This document shows, in pieces, positions 13,441 to 30,350 of a stretch of 45,522 nucleotides of DNA. How positions within the stretch are numbered: the stretch's first letter is position 1; each line of letters starts with the position of its first letter. The position numbers and the translations under genes were made by a program. The notes under the pieces are model-generated. The model made no database searches, was not told the origin of the DNA, and saw nothing but the letters and a program-made list of their open reading frames with translations. Origin of the DNA: Setaria digitata. Lineage: Eukaryota > Nematoda > Chromadorea > Rhabditida > Setariidae. The stretch is taken from assembly GCA_003640385.1 (NCBI GenBank), contig RCAB01000489.1, positions 1-45,522 of the forward strand, read 5' to 3'.

Positions 13441-15040
13441 ATTTAAAAAAAAAAAAAAGTTTAAAATTTGATAACTTTTTTCGATTTGAAAATAATATTT
13501 TTTTTTTTTTTTGGAAAATTGAGCAGAGCATATATTTTCGTAGCAAAAGAAAATTTTTGAGTGATTAATATGTTCGAAAAAAAGATGAAGAAGAAGAGGA
13601 AACGAAAGAGGGAAAAAGAGAGAAAATAAAAGATAAAAAAAAAGAAATCAAAAAATATATATATACAAAAAAAAAAATGAGTGAAAGGCTTAAAATTTAA
13701 CTAAAAAAAAATTGGAAATCACAGAATTGAAAATTCCAAATGTAAACATAAAATGATTAAACAAACAGATAGAAAAAAAGAAAGGAAAAAAAAAAAAAGA
13801 GATACAAAACCATAAATTAATCCGTTGAGAAAGTAAGTAAACAATGTAATAACAACAAAAGTTCGAAACAAATTACAAACATAAAATTTAAATTTAAAAT
13901 TTGCAAACTTCTGTAAATTTGAACATTTTCCTTTCCTGTTAGTGAAGCTGAAAATGCAATGAATGCACTTCTCCACAACATTTTTTTTTTTTTGAATTAA
14001 TTAAACAACCATGGATAATTAAAACTTTCCATACATACAAAATGAAAAACAGAAAAAAAATTTATAGTAAATGGAATTAGCGATGAAATTCAAATGGGTT
14101 AACGAAAATAAAATTTGGATATTTAAAAGAAGTTTGTTTATGAGGAAGAGAGAGAGAGAGAGAGGGAGAAAAAAGTAGAAATTGTGCATTAAATGAAAGT
14201 TTAAAAGGGCAAAATACAACATAAATTTTAGATATTTGAAATTTACGAGTGAAAAATCATAGAAATAGTTGAAAAGAATAAGAATTTTTATGATAATTTG
14301 AGTGCAATACAATGTCTCGATTCATTTGGCAGCATTTGTTAAATAGAAATTATTTTTTTTCTTTCTTTAAGATTTGTAATTTCCATTTTTTTTTTTTTTT
14401 TTTTTTTTTGAAAAAAAAACCAATTTTTGGGAAAAACAAGAAAAAAAAAACAGATGAACTATGATATACAGCAAAGATTCGAGTTTTTGTAAAAAAAGAA
14501 AATATGTATAAATAATGATTTGCTAATTAAGGTCAAAATCTTTATTATCTTGTAATAATGTCGAATTTTTTTTAATAAAATTGAAACTTGTTCATTGGAA
14601 CAAAAAGGAGAAAAATCAGAAAAGAATTAATAAACAAGTAATTTAGAGAAAAAATAATTTGAATTTAAAAAGTTATATATAAAAAAATTAAAGGCCATCC
14701 AGTGATGATTAAGCTACTCATTTGTATCTACCAAATTAGCACAAATAAATTATTATTAATAAAAATATGATTAAATTAAGTAAAATTTTATTAACAAATT
14801 TGATCAATTATAAATAACTTAAAAAAAGAATGGGAAAAAAACTGTGCATGTATTTGCCACTTCAATTTGGAATGTTGAAGTTGGAAATTTTAATTGTTAA
14901 TAAAAAAATTAAAATAACGAAAGATGAAGTGAAAAAAAAATGTAAGCAAACAAATTAACCAATATTAGTTTTATGTTAAAGAGAGGAAAAATGGAATGAA
15001 AAGATATGATTTTGATAATTTTTACAACTTGTAAAAATTG

Positions 15041-15245
15041 AAAAGGTCAAATGGACCGATAGACTAATCGTCATCTCTTACACATGACAAATATTAAAAA
15101 GATCAACATGGACAGACTATTCGTCATCTTTTACAAATGACAAAGATTTAAAAGGTCAAATGCATGACAGATTATTCGCCATCTCTTACAAAATGACAAA
15201 TATTTAAAAGGTCAAACATACAGAAAGACTATTCGCCATTTTTCA
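15041..15245 (+). repeat. Minisatellite, 53-56-base period, about 3.7 copies
   Basis: Copies begin at 15041, 15097, 15150 and 15206. The unit reads roughly AAAAGGTCAAATG, then GACAGACTATTCG, then CCATCTCTTACAAATGACAA and ATATTT. Copies differ by scattered substitutions and small indels; the last is cut short in the TTTTTCACATTTC segment. Confidence 0.85.
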
Positions 15246-15418
15246 CATTTCTCACATATATAAATGAGGATAAAATGCCGATAGAAAATTCGGCACACTG
15301 TTGATAGTTAATGCAAAAATCTATTAAAACCATCGGATGAAAATCTTGCAGAGTTGGATATTTGTGAACCTCTTGACAAACATGAAAACAGTAAAACGAA
15401 CAATCTACTAGTATATCG

Positions 15419-15548
15419 GTGTGCACACACGTCTGTCTGCGTGTGCGTATGCGTTTGCGTCTGTATGTGCGTGTGCGTATGCGCGTGTGTGTTTGCGTGT
15501 ATGCATGTATGCATGTACGTGTGTGTGTGTGTGTGTGTGTGTGTGTCG
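15419..15548 (+). repeat. Long TG-rich alternating purine-pyrimidine tract
   Basis: About 130 bases of GTGTGCGTATGCG-type sequence ending in a pure (TG)n run of about 28 bases. Near-strict purine/pyrimidine alternation over this length can adopt left-handed Z-DNA. It yields spurious Cys/Val or His/Thr frames on both strands. Confidence 0.9.
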
Positions 15549-15716
15549 GTGTCTGTGTACGGTTTTCTTCGGGAGGAAGCATACGGAATTCGACTTATCG
15601 ATAAATGATACAATTTATATTTCTGTCCTTTTCGTGTCTCCCCAAATGGCATCATGTCAGCAGTATTTTAGTATAACACAATATACTTTTGTTTGTTTGT
15701 GCTTTATTTCTTATAG

Positions 15717-15813
15717 AGTAATAAATAAGGAAACTGCAAATGTCGAATTTGTCCGATTAGAAATCGGAAGTATGGAAATGGTGGAATCTGTAACGGATAG
15801 AAATGGTCATTAA
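15717..15813 (+). other. Possible alternative last exon of unc-13 (candidate 2)
   Basis: A plus-strand acceptor (GCTTTATTTCTTATAG, ending 15716) precedes an open segment. Entered in phase 2 from the unc-13 exon ending at 8238 it reads R-V-I-N-K-E-T-A-N-V-E-F-V-R-L-E and so on for about 31 residues to TAA 15811. This resembles the regular tail R-I-L-S-Q-R...REFVRLKSE. The DNA also matches: 8638-8661 and 15745-15769 differ by one substitution and one inserted A. Entered in phase 0, from the donor at 8698 or 8725, it would add only Ser-Asn-Lys then stop. It may be an alternative last exon, a decayed duplicate, or chance. Confidence 0.35.
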
Positions 15814-16049
15814 TAGCATTGTTATGCATATCGGAAAACATTTGATTGGTATCATTTGCTAGATTAATTAATTATCAATTTAATGGAATGTTATTTAATT
15901 CCAACTTCTGTGTAATGTGTTAGGTGTGGAAGGAAAAAAAGAAGGGAGGGAGGGGGGAATGAAAAAAGGAAAAGGAAGGTGTGCAATATTTCATCAAATT
16001 TTAACGAAAAGTTTAATGTAGTTATTGGTAGTAAGAGAAATTGCAATTG

Positions 16050-16115
16050 AAATTACAATTAGATATCTAATAACTGATAATGTAATATATTATCAGTTCA
16101 GACTAATTGTAATTT
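16050..16115 (+). repeat. Inverted repeat / AT-rich hairpin
   Basis: Arm AAATTACAATTAG (16050-16062) pairs exactly with 16103-16115. AACTGATAAT (16072-16081) pairs exactly with 16089-16098. The stems are separated by an asymmetric internal loop of 9 and 4 bases, and the terminal loop is 7 bases. Confidence 0.75.
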
Positions 16116-16847
16116 ATCACTAAATGTTTGAAAAATTTCAAACTTTATCATTTTACAACACAATACTGCATAAAACATTAAAATTGATCAAATATGAACT
16201 TAAAAAAAAAACAGGAAATTAAATATTTTATGTTTAAATGGAAATTTTTAGATTTTTACAATCACCAGTAAATTGATTTCACATTAAACAAACTAATTTC
16301 ATTTAAATCTGTGAGCAGTTTCATTAATGTAAATGAAGTAAAGTGCATATTTTTATATTGTTTCTGTTGAAATTAATAATATACTACAATTTCTAACTGA
16401 GATTGTTTGCTATTTTAAATAAAATAATTATCGATCCTAGCATGGTTCCCATGGAAAATGACAAACTTTTTTCTAGTTAAATTAATCAATTTTCTAAATT
16501 AAAATTGTTCGGCCTCAGTCTAAAACAATTTTGATTCTAGTTTATCTGCTTTTCTATACACTTAATCAGATTTTACTTTTGAAAAAAAAAAAAAAGGGTT
16601 AATAAAGAAAAAATAAAATAAAAATTAATAAAATTAATAAAAAGGAAAAAAAATGCTTAATAAAATTGTAATCGGAATTGATTTTCAGGATGAACTAATT
16701 TCTTAACGTATTTAATGAAAATTTTAATTAAATAATTCGTTACCTAATATTTGCTCTATATATTTAACACATTCATAAAGCAAAATAATATAACATGTTG
16801 AAAATATATAAATATATTTTAATAAAAAATTGTAATCGGAATTGATA

Positions 16848-16854
<7 letters not shown>

Positions 16855-16899
<45 letters not shown>
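16855..16899 (+). repeat. (TA)n microsatellite
   Basis: About 45 bases of nearly perfect TA dinucleotide. A shorter AT run lies at about 12537-12585. Confidence 0.9.
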
Positions 16900-16901
<2 letters not shown>

Positions 16902-17348
16902 GTCTAGAGTCTTCGTAATGCAAACATGAAATTGAACATGGCATCAAAAATATGGAAGGAATTAAAGTGAATTTAATATAAGATTAATTTTAGGAATAAA
17001 GTGAATAGCTATTGTAAAAAAAAAATAATGCACGATGCATTTGAACCTAAAATAAAGCAAGCACATTATATATTTCGTAAAATGCTTTTAGTTTAAAATC
17101 GATTTTGCTGCAATCTCGTTCAAATTATGAGTCTATTTCAATAAAGTTAACAATCTCTTCAAACGTATCTATAAAATTTTGTCCAATTATTCGTATTATT
17201 AGGAAAATATTGCCTTTTTATACTACTATTTGTTCTTTTTTCTTTTTTTAGTATAATGCAAAAAGTTTGTAATTCAATTATTAAATGAAATGATTTCGCT
17301 TGTAAAATATAAAACAATTCAATAATGTTTTTACATGAAATCGAAAAA

Positions 17349-17369
17349 AATAATAATAATAATAATAAT
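17349..17369 (+). repeat. (TAA)n microsatellite
   Basis: Six to seven TAA units in non-coding DNA. Confidence 0.8.
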
Positions 17370-18740
17370 TGAATAAAATGGATTTAGGAATATCTAAAAG
17401 AAAAAATAAGGAAGGAATGATATTTTGTCTAAAATGGCAATAAATAAAAATACAAATGATTTTTAATTAATTGATAGAATTAAAAAGAACAGGTTTTTAA
17501 TACCTAGACTATAAAAGACATCGCAATCTAAACGTGTTGTTGTTAATAATATCTGAATTTCGAAGAAAGGGAAGAGAAAACCATTATAAATATAAATTAG
17601 AATTAGAATTGTCCGATGATAACGTTGGAAAACTGACCAGTTATAAATCGTATAATCGATCATTTAATTAATTAAACATTCATTTGATGAAGTTAATTAT
17701 ACATTTGGGAAAATTAGTCATTTAATAAATGTACCACTGAACTGGTTATGCTAGTTGCATAATTGCAAGATTCTGCCATTTAATTAATTAACAAATTTAT
17801 CTTATAAAGAAAAAAAAAGCACTATATTTGAGAATGCAAATTGATTCATCTGTTTCTGCTAGAGCAATTGATCATTTAATAAACCTCAACCATATTTATC
17901 CAGTAATATAAACTACACATGTGAAAATCCAATTAACCGAACATTTAATTAATTAACCACTTTTCCGGCAATATGTCAGATATATTTGTCAAATAATTTC
18001 TGTTTTTTTTGAGTTTGAGTACATTAATATATTATTCATTGTTTCATGAGAATTATTTGTTTAAAAATTTCTTTCCTACCTTTTCTTTCTTATCATAATG
18101 TTATTACCAAGTCGAACAAATCTTAAATTAATATGTAGCTAATGATTCGGACTAATTGGACTAAATACTATTATCAAAATAAGAATTAAAAAGGAATTAG
18201 TATTAATGTCGAATTTAATCTTAAGCAAATTTTAAATTTCACATGACTGACTGGATGAAGTTATGTTTTCATGGTTTTTGAGACTAAAAAGAAATGAAAT
18301 GCCCATATGATCTGACGAATTAGAAACTATTTAAAATGCTAAATGTCATTGAAAAATCAATTAAAATGTTGAAACTTAAGAAGAGAAAATTTCTGATAAT
18401 CATTGCCTACTCTATAATTGAATATTCAAGTGGTACTTTCTATGATTTGATTGATTGTTCTCTCATTCATGCCATAATTTGAAGCAAAAATTCAAGTATT
18501 CTATTGTAGCACATGCCAAATGATAAGATACCAAAATACTTATTAAAATGGCAAAAATCCATTTAAAATTTTAGATTCTTAATTCCGTTCCGTATAATTC
18601 AAAGTTTTTGTTTTCGCAACATCAATTCGTTATTAGCAGATATTATCACTTTTCAATGATCAAATAAGGTCACTAAGTGTAATGGAATTGGTACTTAATA
18701 AGGTTGTTTAAATATTATTAATGATCCAGAGTTTAAGTAT

Positions 18741-18985
18741 AAAAGAGAAAAAGGAGGTAAGTTTGTTATAGAATAGAGAACTTTTAAAATTATACTCAAT
18801 TAAGAGAATAATTCAAGCATATTCGTTACAACCATTTTAAAATAAGGTAAATCCATGCAATCCCGAAGAAAAGTTAACTTTAAAAGGGGAAAAAAGAGAT
18901 AAGCTTGACATACGACAGTGAACTTTTAAAATTAGGCTTAATTAAGGAAAAAAGATTCATCAGCTTCAACTTCGAACCAGTCAGA
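18741..18985 (+). repeat. Diverged direct duplication, about 141-base offset
   Basis: Copy 1 (from about 18741) and copy 2 (from about 18882) share AAAAG-G-(G)AAAAA, then AACTTTTAAAATTA, then CTTAATTAAG/CTCAATTAAG and CTTCAAC/CGTTACAAC in the same order, with substitutions and small indels between. Neither copy is coding. Confidence 0.55.
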
Positions 18986-21900
18986 AAATCATAAAAGGCA
19001 CTGAGTAAATTGAAAGATGTCAAATGAAGTAAAAAAGAAAAATTGAATACAAATTATTATAACAAATAAAAACATGAACTTTCAGACGAAACTCGTCCAT
19101 ACACAATACTGAGAATTTCGCCTTTTTGTATATTAATACTTAATAATATTGATAAAAGTATTAGTATACGAAAATATTAATACACTAATATTTCATCGAG
19201 CAATTTTTACAGAAAATGAACCGATTAGGAATTTAACCAAACTATAAAAAGAAAGAAATTGAATTTCAAAAAATCCAAATTAGATAAATATGACTAAAAA
19301 GGTCGTAAACGTATACTGACGTAACTGACGAAAATATACACATTGTTTTCTCTTTCGTAGTTTTTTAATGAAATAATGTTTCAAGTAGACAGAAATTTGC
19401 ATAATAGCTACCATACGGTGTACCATATTGGTCTCGTGAAATTTAGTATTTGCTCGACGATGTTGTACACAGTTCGATGACGTAGCGGAACATACGGGAT
19501 TGGTCGGTATGTGTTTTAATGTTATCTTTTCATTAGTTATAGTTAATTACGTGTACGTTAAATGCCGCTGATTACGTGTTGAGAAAAGTACTTGAGTGGG
19601 AGGTACGTGAGTGTGTTAGTGAAGCATGAATGTAAAATATATTTCATTTCTAGATGTATGTCCAAAAGATGTCAAGAATTTTACTGCATTGAGTAAAATA
19701 TTCTTTATCAGATGTAAATTTTAATATGGATGGTTAAATTGAAGATGGTACTTTAATCATTTCACTAGTTTCGTTGGTATTTTCGTTTTTTATTCTCTCT
19801 TTTCTCTCTTGCTGGTACGTTTTCCAAAATTTTCAGCAGTTCTTGCGCAAAATCCTCTCTTATTCCAGTGAATTAATTAATATTATTTAGCAATTGTTTA
19901 TATTCATCGTTCATATGCTGTCAGTATCATGTAGCAATTTTATTAATTGCATTAGAATTACTATGTTATATTAATTGTATCATACGAAAAATATGTCTTA
20001 TCGAAATTTTAAAATATTATGCTTGTGTTTATTTAGCTTACTAATAATTTCAAGCAGTTTTCACTTTTCGCTATGCTTCTGAAAAGAAAAGAAGGTTTCA
20101 TGTTCGTTTCAGAACTTCAAGCATGACATTTTGATATCAATACGATTATTTAATCGATATTCAGAATGTTTCCGGAAGTTAAAGGGATTTTCTTAGATGT
20201 TCAACAGTCGAAAAAAGAAAAGGAAAATTTCCTTTTGCTAGTATTACATGTGAGTAAAATTTTTTTCCTGCATGACTTCTTGTTTTGATGAAGTAGTTCT
20301 GAAGTTATTATTAATTTTTAATTATTTTAAATATTTTATGTGAAGTATTGAAGTTTTGTCGAACTACTTACGCTTAATATATCATTGTTCGAAAGTATCT
20401 CGTATAGATTAGAGTTGTTTTTGGACCTCTCATTCGTGTTGGGTATTTTCATTTTTAATCGATCAAAAATCGTCAATATCCAGAAGAACGAGGAACTATT
20501 ACATAATGTTGGTTTCTAAATTTATCAGGTTAATAATTCAACTAAAATAACTTTCATTCAGTCATTTCAACCTTTCAAACAAAGGCACTTTTTTTTTCTT
20601 CTGCTAAGAAAAAAAGTACAAATTAAATTGGTAAGAGCAGAATGGGTATTTCAAATTTTGAAATATCTGTCTTACAGAAGACGTTTTTTTTTTTTCCTTT
20701 TATGATCTCTCCATTGTAGTTTCATTTAGCACTACTTAATTAGCTATTTATAAGATGTACATAGTTTGTTTTATTTTACATCTGAAATTCTTTTATTTCA
20801 CTTAGTAAGTACTGAGAGAAATATTAACTCAGAAACATTAATCCATGTTATCGTAAATGTCTTATCATTGTAATGTATCTATCACTGATTCTTATTATAA
20901 TATATCTATGATTCATTATACAAACTTTACACGTGGTGCGAGCTTCTTAAGCATTGTTTGTATTTGTAGTAATTTGGTTCATCCTCTGTGTCTTCATCTC
21001 ATTCCTGTTGTGCTCTTTAGTTCAGTTTTGAAATCATTTAAAAGTGAATAAGAAAAGTGGTAAAAGACGAAAAAGAAAAAAAAAATAAGAAAGTAAAACG
21101 ATCTGCTAATTGGAGTGACTGTGGTAGTGTTACCTTCGCAAATTAAGTTCGTTTAGTTTTTATCTTCCTCTTTCTTTCTTGTTTTTTTTTTTTTTTTTAA
21201 ATTTTATGCATTAAAAATCTCTCCAATGTTTTTTTTTTCCTTTTTTTTTTTTTTTGGGGGGGGGGGCCAAAATGACTGGTATTTTGTAGCCATTATTTTT
21301 TATTAGCTTTTCTCCTTTTTAATAAAATTAGGTTATAAGATTTTTTATTTTTTGTTTTTTGCTAAATTACAGGACTGAAATTTGAATAACGATAAATTTC
21401 ACTCTAATGTCTTCATCCATCCTTTAGACATTCATAATGCTAATAATACGTAAAAAGGTAGATTAGGAGGGTTCAGTGTTCAACATTTATATTTTTGGTT
21501 ACCCGTTTACTGGAATTCTGCAACCAATAACTTGACGAAAATAGTGGGAATTGGTTTTGGTCAACATCGGTATTAGGGAATTTCTCTATCGTTTCCGGAT
21601 GTAAGCTTTTGTGAAATTTTGTATTTGAAAGGCAAAATAGTCATTAATTTCAATACTTAGTGCTGAAATTATTTTCATTTTCTAAAATTTTAATGTATTT
21701 GTTTTCGGAAAGCGTCGAAGACATCCTGTATTTTTTATCATTCCATATGTTAGGAATGAGCAATTTGGACGGATGAAAGATGAAAGGAAGAACGGGGAGA
21801 AAGAGGAAGGAAAAAGTTAAAAAAACTTTCGAAGAAAAAAAAACAAGTTGGAAGTGGGAAATGCTTTGATGATCTTTGAAACGCATCATTTGCACGGTCT

Positions 21901-23649
21901 ACTAGATGTTGCAAATTGAAATATCACAAAATATCACCACTTGCCCAATTTTATCATCCAAAATTGTAGGAATCAGAATAAAATTTTTTATTGTGCATGT
22001 GCATATAATTCTGATTTCTGTCATTACTTATTTCCATTCGCTCTTTAGGTCGTATTCACATATATTACATCAAATATTCCAGAAAGAAGGGCTGCAACTT
22101 CTTTTCTTTCCTTAACATAAATTTCTTTATGTTTCAGTTTTCAAAAATACCGGTTAATTTTCCAATAATCATCCTGACAAATTGTTAGTTTAATTATGCA
22201 ATCTATGAAGCTATGGTAAGTTAGATAATTGCAAAGTTATTTCACGGCGTTTTAGATATTCTTGGATTCATTTCATGCAAGGCAAAAACTTCATTATAAA
22301 AATTTAGTGGTTTCTAAAAACAAAAATACGTCTTCTTGAATTCGTGGCAAATTAAATCCTTCAGATAACTACATTTGATGCTTTTTCAGTTTTCACTTTG
22401 ATATATAATTTTTTCAGCAGTTTAATCTGTTGTTGAGCTAATGCTTCAGTGTTAGGAACATGCTCTGTTATTAAATACTGATATTTCTCAGTTAGGATAT
22501 TATTTTGTCTAAATTTTTTATCTTACTGAAAACTGAAAATAAGCTGTCTGGTACGTGTGTTGCTGTCATGGTATCACTAAATAAAACCTTCAAAATTAGC
22601 TGAAATAAGTACTAGTCCAGGTGAGTATATGCTTAATCATATGCTAATCTTCCAGGGAGATTGTATGTTCGGAATTTTTTGGCTAGTCCAGATTTTTTGT
22701 TTCTTTTTTTCATTTTTTTTTTTTTAATTTTATCAAAACATTTGTTTCGCCATATACGTTAGCTCGTGCAGTTCACTTGATTTTTGACACTTTTTAGAAA
22801 TTCATTTACACAGAGTTTTTTGCTAAACTTCTACGCTTATTTAATAGCATGCGGTTGTACTCTACTGATGTGGAAAACTTTTTAGCAAATTTTTTTTTTT
22901 TTGCTCCAAGGCTTTCAAGGGATTTATATTAAGTATGCCATAAGTCTTTTGTTTTCATTTTATTTTTTATTTAAATTGCCCTTCTAAAGAAACTCTTAGT
23001 GAGAAGGGTAATTTATTTATTTATTTTTTGTTATAATATGTCAGTTATGATACAAGTTGATTTCCTTTTTTATTATTTCCTTTCTAATAAGAGAAACAAG
23101 TTACTCGGTTGTTTCTGTTCTCCAAATTTTAAATTTAAGTGAGATAGTTTGTTGTTATGTGACATGGCTGATTTTCATTTTCGTTATATACATTATTGTA
23201 TAGTGAAATTACGAATCACTGTCGCCATTACTTCTGATCAAAAATGTTGACGAAAAAAATTTACAATTTCAGATATCAAAATCTGTCGCCTCTCAATAGT
23301 AGCCGCACTAGCAGCGCAACACATATATTACTTTACAAATGAGGTAAAAAAAAGGAAAGGCTTGTGTTGAGAGGAGTAAAATTTAAAAGTCTGGAGATTT
23401 GACCCTGTTATTAAATTTATATTCAGTTAAGCTGAAGGATGGAATTCTCTTCCGTTCCTCTCTCACTCTCCGGCTGCAACATATTTCCCATCAATCGCCG
23501 CAATAAGTCATTTATGCAGTTATAATTTTCAATTTCTTGGATTTTCCGGTGAAGTACTGTTATTTCCTTTCTTCACATTATTTTACATACATTACTGTTC
23601 CATTCACTGACACTGTGGAGACATTGCTGCTGTGGTCCTTATTGTCATC

Positions 23650-23681
23650 GTTGTTGTTGTTGTTATTCTTGTTGTTGTTGT
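23650..23681 (+). repeat. (GTT)n microsatellite
   Basis: Interrupted GTT repeat upstream of the PPP1R16-type gene. Confidence 0.85.
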
Positions 23682-24407
23682 CAAAGTGCCAACTTCATCA
23701 TTTTTGAGATATAAGGAAAGTGTATATTGAGGGAAGTACTCGCACGCTTTTTCAGGTATGTTTGTAAATTATTTCATTATCATAATGTTTATTGATCATT
23801 TTTTTCTAAAAAGAAAAAAGAAAGGAAAAGAAAAATAATTGATTAACTTAAATATATGTCTAAGAGTATATAAATCCCTAAAATCATATATTGTTATGAC
23901 TATCTTCAGATTTCTAGCTCATATTAGGAATGTGTAAATTTTGTTATTTTATTGAATTGCAATTTTTGGTCTGAAATGATGATAGTAATAATAATTATTA
24001 AATGGAAGAAGGAAAAATTCTTTTTGTTTTTTGTTGCTTAAGATCTGAGTTTATTTATAAAAATTGAAAATGTACGAAATCTTTAACAACGATCGCATTT
24101 ATTGAATGATTTAGCTAATAACGTTAATCTTGGTCATCAGTGTTACAGTCATTTGCTTGTTTTCGTCCTCTTGTTTATTTTGCTTATTATTCCTTGTGAT
24201 TTTCTTATACTGCTATCACTCCCTCTTTATTGCTTGTACAGCTTTTGTATTTTATCTTATAGAAAATTCATCATCATTTTTTTCTCAAAATATTTCATAG
24301 TTCAAGGAAAAAAATATGTAGTCAAATGCTTTGTATATATCATATGGGTAATGGGCATATTCAGCAAAAGGAAGTTTTGATAACTTTTTAATTTGATTCC
24401 TTAATAC

Positions 24408-24421
24408 TCATTACTTTGTAG
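24408..24421 (+). promoter_or_regulatory. Likely trans-splice acceptor of the PPP1R16-type gene
   Basis: CATTACTTTGTAG ends at 24421, 25 bases before the ATG at 24447. No obvious upstream exon was found, so spliced-leader addition here is the simplest reading. Confidence 0.45.
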
Positions 24422-24446
24422 ATAATAGATAAAAAACGGAATCACA

Positions 24447-30350
<5,904 letters not shown>

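Larger units (their letters stand above)
13441..15716. other. Non-coding AT-rich stretch with repeats
   Basis: No supported gene. Purine-rich plus-strand sequence (13.56-14.2 kb), a GA run at about 14147-14165, A/T homopolymers, a 53-56-base minisatellite (15041-15245) and a TG-rich tract (15419-15548). Long reading frames here on both strands are low-complexity products of these repeats. Confidence 0.6.
15814..24419. other. 8.6-kb stretch with no recognised gene
   Basis: No exon chain with splice-site, phase and family support was found on either strand, and no tRNA, rRNA or spliced-leader gene. It contains an inverted repeat (16050-16115), a (TA)n run, a TAA run, a diverged direct duplication (18741-18985), a less AT-rich island with two CRE-like sites (about 19300-19640), a G run near 21256 and a GTT run (23650-23681). 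It probably includes the promoter of the PPP1R16-type gene. Confidence 0.6.

Noticed and set aside
15229..15813. Several 60-130-residue open frames on both strands
   Set aside because: They translate the TG tract into Cys/Val or His/Thr repeats. Only the last 97 bases on the plus strand are kept, as a candidate exon.
18960..19000. GGTTCGAA on the minus strand as a possible tRNA T-loop
   Set aside because: The flanking bases do not form the 5-bp T stem, and no acceptor or anticodon arm is present.
21251..21268. T run joined to a G run
   Set aside because: Homopolymer junction, possibly an assembly artefact; nothing functional can be argued.
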